DNA of 6,098 nucleotides, from the NCBI GenBank assembly GCA_947175845.1, contig CAMWOK010000191.1, forward strand, positions 1-6,098. The letters run 5' to 3'. The notes beneath the pieces are model-generated. The model was not told the DNA's origin, ran no database searches, and was given only the letters and a program-made list of their open reading frames with translations. The DNA is from an uncultured Lachnospiraceae bacterium (GTDB lineage: Bacteria > Bacillota > Clostridia > Lachnospirales > Lachnospiraceae). Made by a program: the position numbers and the translations under genes. Below, one piece after another: positions 1 through 4,743 of this stretch (positions are counted from its first letter, which is position 1; every line of letters begins with the position of its first letter).

Positions 1-255
1 GTGCAGCGCGCCGCGGACGGCAGGCAGCTGAAGCATATCTTTACACATGTGGAATGGCATATGACGTGCTGGAATGTCTGCTGCGACGGCGCGCAGGACT
101 GCGGGTGTGGCGGGGAGTTCACTTGGGTCACAGCCGGACAGCTCGAGGGAGCGATCGCCCTTCCCACCGCTTTCAAAAAGGTATATCGCGCAGCGGACGT
201 CACCCTGATGGCAAAGGATGCGGCGGGCGAAAAAATTAACTGGCTCTTCCCATAA
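1..255 (+). CDS. mutY: A/G-specific adenine glycosylase MutY, C-terminal fragment (5' end outside window)
   Basis: This is the last 84 codons of a gene cut by the left edge; the GTG at base 1 is simply the first codon in the window, not a supported start. MutY removes adenine mispaired with 8-oxoguanine or guanine in base excision repair. What is visible matches the C-terminal NUDIX-like domain that recognises 8-oxoG: a KHIFTHVEWHM block near residues 11-21, then FTWVTAGQLE and the ALPTAFKKVY block (about residues 54-63) that typically closes Firmicutes MutY proteins. The catalytic helix-hairpin-helix and iron-sulfur regions would lie upstream and cannot be checked. Odd point: residues 23-35 hold five cysteines (CWNVCC...DCGCGG) where the family normally has a short variable strand. 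The gene ends in TAA at 253-255, and no clear terminator follows before the VWA gene. The family call rests on motif recognition only. Confidence 0.85.
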   Translation: MQRAADGRQLKHIFTHVEWHMTCWNVCCDGAQDCGCGGEFTWVTAGQLEGAIALPTAFKKVYRAADVTLMAKDAAGEKINWLFP

Positions 256-369
256 AATTCCGGGGGCTGTTTCGTATATTGGATATCAGATGCAGAAGGT
301 ATAACCAGTATGTATAACCGCCATTTTTAATGGAATATTTTAAAGGGCGAAGGAAGGGATGGTGTCATT
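256..369 (+). promoter_or_regulatory. mutY-VWA intergenic gap with weak candidate promoter and ribosome binding site
   Basis: This 114-bp gap holds an AT-rich stretch with a weak candidate promoter: TTGGAT (279-284) and TATAAC (300-305), separated by only 15 bp. The octamer GTATAACC occurs twice (299-306 and 312-319), so the second copy could be an alternative -10, but it lacks a good -35. AGGAAGGG at 351-358 is the likely ribosome binding site for the ATG at 370; the spacing of about 11-12 nt is slightly long. I see no strong terminator hairpin for mutY, so read-through into the VWA gene is possible. Confidence 0.35.
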
Positions 370-2193
370 ATGAAAAAGAGAACTGTAGGTCTGGCATTGG
401 GCGTAATTCTGACAGTTGTATCACTTTTTGGATGTGGAAATGCCGCGCAAAGGGCGGACGATGTGGAGCATACGCCGTCGGCCAGGGCGGATGACAGCCA
501 GACCGCCGCGGACACTGCGCACAGCGGCGCGCCAGCAACATCCGGCGGCGCGCCAGCAGCATCCGACAACGCGTCTGCAGCATCCGGCAGCGCGTCTGCG
601 GCGGGAGAGCGGAGGGATGCAGTGCAGCTTGACCCGTCTGCGGATGGCAGTGCTGCGGATATGGCAGCCACCAGCGCGGCAGCGCCGGCCGAGGAGTCCG
701 TGTATTATGACGCTGCAGACTTCTTTGTGGATGCCAAATGGGCCGAGGTGCCCACGGAGCAGATAGAGCCGGGCGGCTGGAATGCGGAGGAGTACAGTGC
801 GGTGGCTGAGAATGGTTTTCTGTCCGTCGCAAACAGTCCGCTCTCGACGTTCTCGGCGGACGTGGACACGGCGTCGTACAGCAATATCCGGCGCATGATT
901 GAGTCGGGGTACGCGCTGGAAGACATCCCGGCGGGCGCGGTCCGCATCGAGGAGATGCTCAACTATTTTTCATATGATTACAGGCTTCCCAAAAAAGGGG
1001 AACCCTTCGGCGTCACGACAGTAATCGGGGACTGCCCGTGGAATGAGGACGCAAAGCTCTTACAGATTGGGTTAAAGACGAAGGAGATTGATTTTAGTGA
1101 GGCGCCCGACTCGAACCTGGTATTTCTGCTCGACGTGTCCGGCTCCATGTACACGGACGACAAGCTGCCGCTTCTGCAGAAGTCCTTTTCCCTGCTGGTG
1201 CAGGAGCTTGGACAGAAGGACACGGTGTCGATTGTGACGTACGCGGGCTATGATGACGTGGTGCTCAGAGGGGAGAGCGGGAACCACAAAGAAGCGATTG
1301 TGGATGCGCTCAACGCGCTGGAGGCGGGCGGCTCCACAAACGGCTCTGCAGGCATTGAGACGGCGTATCAGCTCGCGGAGCAGTACTTTATCAAGGGCGG
1401 CAACAACCGTGTGATTCTGGCGACGGACGGCGATCTGAATGTGGGCGCCAGCAGCGAGAGCGCGCTCAAGGAGCTGATTACAGAGAAGAAGGAGTCCGGG
1501 GTCTATCTGACGGTGCTCGGTTTTGGGACGGGAAATATCAAGGACAACAAGATGGAGACGCTGGCGGACTGCGGCAACGGGAACTATGCCTACATTGACT
1601 CTCTGGGCGAGGCGAAGAAGGTGCTTGTGGAGCAGATGGGGGCGACGCTCGTGACGGTGGCTCGTGACGTCAAGCTGCAGGTGGAGTTCAACCCTGCGTA
1701 TGTCAAGGGATACCGGCTGCTCGGGTACGAGAACAGGGCGCTCGCGGCGGAGGACTTTGACGACGACAAGAAGGATGCAGGGGAAATCGGTGCAGGCCAC
1801 ATGGTGACGGCGCTCTACGAGATTGTTCCCGTGGATTCAGAGCAGGAGATACCAATGGCGGATCTGAAGTATCAGGACAACAAAACTGACACAGGTGTCA
1901 CAAATGGCGAGTGGCTGAATCTCAAGATACGCTACAAGGAGCCGGATGGCGGCGAGAGTGTCTTAAAGGAGTATCCGGTTACGCAGGAGGACTACGCCGA
2001 GAAGCCGTCGGAGGATTTCTATTTCGCGGCGGCGGTTGCGGAGTTTGGTCTGATTCTGCGGGACAGTGCGCACAAGGGGGATGCCTCCATGGAGAATGTG
2101 CGGGAACTGCTCAGAAAGGTGGACACGGAGGCGGATGACTATAAGGATGAGTTTGTCTATCTGGTGAGGCGGCTGCAGAAAACAATGCTGTAG
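370..2193 (+). CDS. YfbK-like VWA-domain lipoprotein
   Basis: This is a complete 607-residue protein, about the size of E. coli YfbK-type proteins. Residues 1-22 form a lipoprotein signal peptide: MKKR, a hydrophobic core, then lipobox LFGC with C22 as the expected lipidated cysteine. This predicts an outward-facing protein anchored in the cytoplasmic membrane. Residues about 23-110 are a low-complexity Ala/Ser/Gly/Asp linker with four heptapeptide repeats (residues 52-79). Residues about 140-230 match the YfbK-family N-terminal region (SPLSTFSADVDTASYSNIRR, then VRIEEMLNYF). A VWA domain spans about 248-425 with a complete metal-ion-dependent adhesion site: DVSGS (D255, S257, S259), T323 in GGSTNG and D353 in ATDGD. 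The remainder to 607 fits the C-terminal domain seen in YfbK proteins (DUF3520-like). The VWA fold usually binds a protein partner through a divalent metal; the partner here is unknown. The gene sits between mutY and a strong terminator and appears monocistronic. Confidence 0.9.
   Translation: MKKRTVGLALGVILTVVSLFGCGNAAQRADDVEHTPSARADDSQTAADTAHSGAPATSGGAPAASDNASAASGSASAAGERRDAVQLDPSADGSAADMAATSAAAPAEESVYYDAADFFVDAKWAEVPTEQIEPGGWNAEEYSAVAENGFLSVANSPLSTFSADVDTASYSNIRRMIESGYALEDIPAGAVRIEEMLNYFSYDYRLPKKGEPFGVTTVIGDCPWNEDAKLLQIGLKTKEIDFSEAPDSNLVFLLDVSGSMYTDDKLPLLQKSFSLLVQELGQKDTVSIVTYAGYDDVVLRGESGNHKEAIVDALNALEAGGSTNGSAGIETAYQLAEQYFIKGGNNRVILATDGDLNVGASSESALKELITEKKESGVYLTVLGFGTGNIKDNKMETLADCGNGNYAYIDSLGEAKKVLVEQMGATLVTVARDVKLQVEFNPAYVKGYRLLGYENRALAAEDFDDDKKDAGEIGAGHMVTALYEIVPVDSEQEIPMADLKYQDNKTDTGVTNGEWLNLKIRYKEPDGGESVLKEYPVTQEDYAEKPSEDFYFAAAVAEFGLILRDSAHKGDASMENVRELLRKVDTEADDYKDEFVYLVRRLQKTML
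523..606 (+). repeat. Four 21-bp imperfect tandem repeats (heptapeptide linker)
   Basis: Within the VWA lipoprotein gene, residues 52-79 read as four in-frame heptads: SGAPATS, GGAPAAS, DNASAAS, GSASAAG. At DNA level these are 21-bp imperfect tandem units, with GCGCGCCAGCA in the first two and GCGTCTGC in the last two. They lie in the disordered tether between the lipidated cysteine and the folded domains, so unit-number variation would change tether length without shifting the frame. Comparison of strains would show whether it varies. Confidence 0.8.
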
Positions 2194-2200
2194 TATCGGC

Positions 2201-2249
2201 AAAACAGCCTGACTGACGGGGGATGTACCTGTCAGTCAGGCTGTTTTTT
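2201..2249 (+). terminator. Strong rho-independent terminator, probably bidirectional
   Basis: The left arm at 2201-2217 (AAAACAGCCTGACTGAC) is perfectly complementary over 17 bp to the right arm at 2231-2247, followed by further T residues to 2249. The 13-nt loop can be shortened by three more pairs. It begins 8 bp after the VWA stop codon, so it should end that transcript. Read on the minus strand, the hairpin ends in four T residues, so it could also end the convergent tetR transcript, whose stop lies 43 bp away. No other hairpin of this quality is visible between the two genes. Confidence 0.93.
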
Positions 2250-2291
2250 GCAGGTCTGGCGTGGTTTGGAGCGCTGGGCTTTCGTGCACTG

Positions 2292-2945
2292 TCAGAGCGA
2301 CGGTTTGTTGATGTACGGGGTCAGGGACAGGTAGCTGAGCGTCCCGGGAACGACCCCGGTTCCTTTTTCGAGGAGTGATATCAGTCCGCGCAGCGTCTCC
2401 TCCGTCTCCTTGTCGGTGGACGGAATCAGGGAGTTGTCGAGCTTTACGGCAATGATTATCAGCACGATTTCCGCGAGTGCAGCGGGGTACTCAAAGTGAA
2501 TCTCCCCGCTCTCGATCCCCTGCTTGATAATCTCGGTCAGGTCGGGCTTTAACTCCGAGACGACGTGGGACAGATACTTGTGGTGCAGAAACGCGAGATC
2601 CTGCGCGCTGGCGTTGTCGGAGGACGTGTCGTTCTGCTTGATAAATGCCGTCGAGGAATTCTGGCACGCCTGAAAGAGCATCGCCATGCGCATGAACGGG
2701 GAAACCTCAGTCTGCGCGGCGAGATTTTTGGCGGTGAGCAGCGGTTTTTCGTAGCTGCGCTCTATCAGGGCGTCTAGGATTGCCTCCTTTGACGGAAAGT
2801 AGTAGTAGATGCTTCCCTTTCCGATCCCCGCCCGCTGCGCGATCTCGCTGACGGAGATGTTCTGTATTTTCCTGTCCTCTAGAAGCTGCTGGAGCGCGTC
2901 GAGTATCAGGTCATATTTTTTCTCGGATTTTTTTGTGTCGGGCAT
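2292..2945 (-). CDS. TetR/AcrR-family transcriptional regulator
   Basis: This encodes a 217-residue protein starting at the ATG complementary to 2943-2945. That start is chosen because AAGGTGG lies 8 nt upstream (complement of 2954-2960) and because the TetR domain begins right after it. The reading frame is open upstream to 3218, but that extension crosses the tetR promoter. The N-terminal DNA-binding domain covers about residues 10-56: a first helix (KYDLILDALQQLLED), then the helix-turn-helix ISVSEIAQRAGIGKGSIYYYFPSKEAIL (about 30-57), a classic TetR signature. The remaining 160 residues are a helical ligand-binding and dimerisation domain too divergent to name a ligand. Orientation opposite the SCP2-hydrolase-condensation genes, with palindromes in the shared region, suggests it represses them and perhaps itself. 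By analogy the inducer could be a lipid, acyl-CoA or the operon's product, which is inference. The family call is firm; the specificity is unknown. Confidence 0.93.
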   Translation of the reverse strand: MPDTKKSEKKYDLILDALQQLLEDRKIQNISVSEIAQRAGIGKGSIYYYFPSKEAILDALIERSYEKPLLTAKNLAAQTEVSPFMRMAMLFQACQNSSTAFIKQNDTSSDNASAQDLAFLHHKYLSHVVSELKPDLTEIIKQGIESGEIHFEYPAALAEIVLIIIAVKLDNSLIPSTDKETEETLRGLISLLEKGTGVVPGTLSYLSLTPYINKPSL

Positions 2946-3041
2946 GGAGTATGCCACCTTTCTTTTAATAGTGAAGAACTGTGCAGGCCTAAAAGGTATC
3001 GCGCGCATGTTCGGACTCTGTGGCGATGGGTAATTAATGCA

Positions 3042-3070
3042 AGTATACCACAGATACATTGAGGGAACAA
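3042..3070 (-). promoter_or_regulatory. Promoter of tetR (extended -10)
   Basis: Read on the minus strand, TTGTTC (complement of 3065-3070) is followed after exactly 17 bp by TATACT (complement of 3042-3047). A TGG directly before the -10 makes it an extended TGn -10. Transcription would start near 3035 and give a leader of about 90 nt before the tetR ATG. I see no convincing riboswitch or attenuator in that leader. Confidence 0.7.
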
Positions 3071-3079
3071 TGAAAAAAG

Positions 3080-3096
3080 TGTCACAAAAAGTGACA
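3080..3096. promoter_or_regulatory. Inverted repeat TGTCAC-N5-GTGACA (candidate operator A)
   Basis: Perfect 6-bp arms (3080-3085 and 3091-3096) flank an AAAAA centre. The site lies about 10 bp upstream of the tetR -35 and about 33 bp upstream of the first candidate rightward -35, a position suited to an activator or to a repressor of tetR. It also fits the published Bacillus GlnR/TnrA consensus TGTNA-N7-TNACA. Any perfect palindrome beginning TGTNA will do that, so the match is suggestive only. The other plausible reader is the adjacent TetR protein. Confidence 0.55.
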
Positions 3097-3128
3097 GAAA
3101 TCAAGTGTAAATTTTGTGGGAAATATAC

Positions 3129-3158
3129 TTGACCGCCGGTCGAAAAGTATGATAGGAT
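3129..3158 (+). promoter_or_regulatory. Candidate rightward promoter P1 with overlapping palindrome (operator B)
   Basis: TTGACC (3129-3134) and TAGGAT (3153-3158) are separated by 18 bp and point toward the SCP2 gene; the start would be near 3165, with a leader of about 125 nt. The -35 overlaps GACCG-C-CGGTC (3131-3141), a perfect 5-1-5 palindrome of the size and style TetR-family proteins bind. A repressor there would block RNA polymerase directly. This is the best single candidate for the TetR operator controlling the rightward operon, but binding is inferred. Confidence 0.55.
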
Positions 3159-3172
3159 AAAAGAAAACAAAG

Positions 3173-3187
3173 TCGACTGTGGGTCGA
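3173..3187. promoter_or_regulatory. Inverted repeat TCGAC-N5-GTCGA (candidate operator C)
   Basis: Perfect 5-bp arms (3173-3177 and 3183-3187) flank TGTGG. The site lies just downstream of the P1 start point and shares the GTCGA core with operator B, and another GTCGAA lies at 3193-3198. It could be a second site for the same protein, acting by roadblock or by cooperative binding. Short arms make it less certain than operators A and B. Confidence 0.4.
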
Positions 3188-3233
3188 ATAGTGTCGAACG
3201 GGCAATTCGTTCCGCCAATACGGCCCGCCGCAG

Positions 3234-3262
3234 TTCACTTTTAATTCATTTATAACTATCAT
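3234..3262 (+). promoter_or_regulatory. Candidate rightward promoter P2
   Basis: TTCACT (3234-3239) and TATCAT (3257-3262) are separated by exactly 17 bp, in an AT-rich stretch just upstream of the SCP2 gene. The start would be near 3269, with a leader of about 20 nt that just accommodates the GGAGG ribosome binding site at 3280-3284. The octamer ATAACTAT is repeated at 3252-3259 and 3261-3268. P1 and P2 may be alternatives or a tandem pair. Confidence 0.45.
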
Positions 3263-3290
3263 AACTATTGAAATTTTATGGAGGAGAGAC

Positions 3291-3692
3291 ATGACGTACG
3301 CAGATTTTTTTTATGAGATTAAGGGGAAGTTTATGGGAGCGGATGTGAGCGACATTCACGAGCATCTGGCATTTCAGTTCAATATTGAGGACGAGGAAGC
3401 CGGCGGAGCATTTTATGTCGAGGTGAAGGACGGCGTGCTCTACGTGGAGCCGTATGAGTTTTATGACAGGGATGCCATGTTTATCAGCACGCCGGAGGTG
3501 TTTACCAAGATCGCTGAGGGCGAGATGGATCCGGTGTGGGCATTCACGACACAGAAGCTACGCGTGGAGGGAAATATCGACAAGGCGCTGAAGCTCAACG
3601 ACATCATCCAGCGCAAGAAAAAAGAGATGAAGAAGGAAGCAAAAGAGGCCAAGAAGGCTGAGAAGGAAGCAAAGAAGGCCGAGAAGAAATAG
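3291..3692 (+). CDS. SCP2-like sterol/lipid-binding domain protein with Lys/Ala/Glu tail
   Basis: This is a complete 133-residue cytoplasmic protein starting at ATG 3291, with GGAGG (3280-3284) 6 nt upstream. Residues 1-106 match the small single-domain SCP2 fold (sterol carrier protein 2 family): an N-terminal helix (YADFFYEIKGKF), a beta sheet (LAFQFNIE, GAFYVEVKDGVLYVEP, AMFIST), then the most diagnostic block, PEVFTKIAEGEMDPVWAFTTQKLRVEGNIDKALKL (about 68-102). Family members carry lipids or acyl chains in a hydrophobic tunnel; bacterial ones often have no known ligand. Residues about 108-133 add a strongly basic tail of Lys, Ala and Glu, predicted helical, built partly from a 30-bp direct repeat. 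Such a tail could contact an acidic membrane, nucleic acid or a partner, which is inference. It is the first gene of an apparent operon with the hydrolase (42-bp gap to its ATG) and the condensation-type gene. No signal peptide is present. Confidence 0.87.
   Translation: MTYADFFYEIKGKFMGADVSDIHEHLAFQFNIEDEEAGGAFYVEVKDGVLYVEPYEFYDRDAMFISTPEVFTKIAEGEMDPVWAFTTQKLRVEGNIDKALKLNDIIQRKKKEMKKEAKEAKKAEKEAKKAEKK
3632..3680 (+). repeat. 30-bp-period direct repeat encoding the Lys/Ala/Glu tail
   Basis: A 19-bp purine-rich segment at 3632-3650 (GAAGGAAGCAAAAGAGGCC) recurs at 3662-3680 with two base differences, giving a 30-bp, 10-codon period. It encodes the repeated KEAKEAKKAE-like tail of the SCP2 protein. 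The repeat is in frame, so copy-number change would alter only tail length. Confidence 0.7.
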
Positions 3693-3695
3693 CGA

Positions 3696-3731
3696 TGTAA
3701 GCAGCGCTTACACTGCAGTTTGGAGGTGCAG
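3696..3731 (+). promoter_or_regulatory. Intercistronic hairpins; the second presents the hydrolase ribosome binding site
   Basis: TGTAAGC (3696-3702) and GCTTACA (3706-3712) form a perfect 7-bp stem with an AGC triloop, starting 3 bp after the SCP2 stop. Immediately next, CTGCA (3713-3717) can pair with TGCAG (3727-3731), placing GGAGG (3722-3726) in a 9-nt loop. No T-run follows, so this is not a typical terminator. It may act as a processing or stability element, or tune translation of the hydrolase. The second stem is short and may be marginal. Confidence 0.45.
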
Positions 3732-3734
3732 ACA

Positions 3735-4697
3735 ATGGGAATCATGAAGAAAGCGATGGCCTGTGCGGGCATTCTTGCCGCCGCGGGTATCGGGGAGACC
3801 GCATATTTTTACAGGCGGACTATGAAGCGGAACAACGCGAAAGTGGAGCGGACCATCAAGATGTCCGGAACGGACTGGAGCCAGTACGCACCGATGATGC
3901 AGGAGAGAAAGGCGTTTATGCTCGAGCAGAACCACAGGGATATCACGCAGACATCCTTTGACGGGCTCCGGCTCCACGCGACCTTCTTTCCGGCAATCAA
4001 TGACAGACAGAACAACAAAAAGGTTGCGATCTGTTTTCACGGGTACACGAGCCAGGGAATGTCCGACTACATCGGACTGTCGGGGTACTATCTCAACAGG
4101 GGATACGCGATGCTGCTGCCGGACGCGCGGGCGCACGGCACGAGCGAGGGCGAGTACATTGGTTTTGGCTGTCTGGACAGAAAGGATGCGCTCGTGTGGA
4201 TTGACTGGACAGTGCAGGAGTTGGGCGAGGATGTCGAGATCATCCTGCACGGGACATCGATGGGCGGCGCGACCGTGCTGATGGCGAGCGGGCTTCATCT
4301 GCCCGGGCAGGTGAAGGGCATTGTTTCCGACTGCGGGTTTACCTCCCCGAAGGAAGTGTTCACACATGTCCTGCATTCCATGTATCATCTGCCCGCATTT
4401 CCCGTGATTCCGGGGGCGGATGTGATGAACAGAAAACTTGCGGGCTACGGCATGGACGAGTGCAACGCAAAGCGCGAGGTTGCGCGGGCGACGGTCCCGA
4501 TTTTGTTTATCCACGGTTCCAACGACACTTTTGTTCCGACACACATGTGTGATGCGATCTACGACAGCTGTGCGTCGCCGAAGCGCAAACTGATCGTGGA
4601 GGGCGCGGCGCACGCGGAGAGTTACTATAAGGACACTGAGAAGTATGAGCAGGCGCTGGATGAATTTTTTGATTCGCTGGCGGTGAAGCACGAATAG
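3735..4697 (+). CDS. Membrane-anchored alpha/beta hydrolase (serine hydrolase)
   Basis: This encodes 320 residues from ATG 3735, chosen because GGAGGTG (3722-3728) sits 6 nt upstream; the in-frame TTG at 3720 lies before that site, and ATG 3744 would be too far. Residues about 4-26 form a single hydrophobic N-terminal segment (KKAMACAGILAAAGIGETAYF) followed by basic residues (RRTMKR), suggesting a membrane anchor; which side the catalytic domain faces is uncertain. The alpha/beta hydrolase core has CFHGYTSQG (oxyanion region, H102-G103), nucleophile elbow HGTSMGG with S175, acid D264 in GSNDTFVP and H293 in GAAHAES, so the triad is complete. It resembles the uncharacterised YqkD-like esterase/hydrolase group of Firmicutes. 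The activity is presumably ester, thioester or amide hydrolysis of an unknown substrate. Its position between lipid-carrier and condensation-type genes suggests work on an acylated compound, possibly product release or editing; that is inference. Confidence 0.9.
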   Translation: MGIMKKAMACAGILAAAGIGETAYFYRRTMKRNNAKVERTIKMSGTDWSQYAPMMQERKAFMLEQNHRDITQTSFDGLRLHATFFPAINDRQNNKKVAICFHGYTSQGMSDYIGLSGYYLNRGYAMLLPDARAHGTSEGEYIGFGCLDRKDALVWIDWTVQELGEDVEIILHGTSMGGATVLMASGLHLPGQVKGIVSDCGFTSPKEVFTHVLHSMYHLPAFPVIPGADVMNRKLAGYGMDECNAKREVARATVPILFIHGSNDTFVPTHMCDAIYDSCASPKRKLIVEGAAHAESYYKDTEKYEQALDEFFDSLAVKHE

Positions 4698-4743
4698 TCA
4701 AAAGGATTCGTGTGGGAATGATTGGATGTAGAAGGAGACGAGC

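Noticed and set aside
327..832. Antisense open frames opposite the start of the VWA gene, with repetitive Arg/Leu-rich translation
   Set aside because: They are the complement of the GC-rich tandem repeat and linker. The translations resemble no family and lack ribosome binding sites, while the plus-strand lipoprotein is clearly real.
2998..3027. ATCGC/GCGAT pairing in the tetR leader
   Set aside because: Five base pairs across a 20-nt loop is expected by chance, and no known leader element is recognisable.
2946..3218. N-terminal extension of the TetR frame by 91 codons
   Set aside because: The extension runs through the tetR promoter and operator A. The TetR domain starts directly after the internal ATG, which has its own ribosome binding site.
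3196..3227. Possible leader hairpins GAACG/CGTTC (3196-3212) and CGGGC/GCCCG (3199-3227), which overlap and would be mutually exclusive
   Set aside because: Stems of 5 bp with large loops and no T-run do not support an attenuator or riboswitch without folding and conservation data.
3720..3734. TTG start five codons upstream for the hydrolase
   Set aside because: The TTG lies before the GGAGGTG ribosome binding site, so it cannot be served by it. ATG 3735 is correctly spaced.
3708..4691. Long antisense frame (327 codons) opposite the hydrolase
   Set aside because: It mirrors the hydrolase, which has a complete catalytic triad. The antisense translation is Arg/His/Val-rich with no recognisable motif, as expected from GC-rich third positions.
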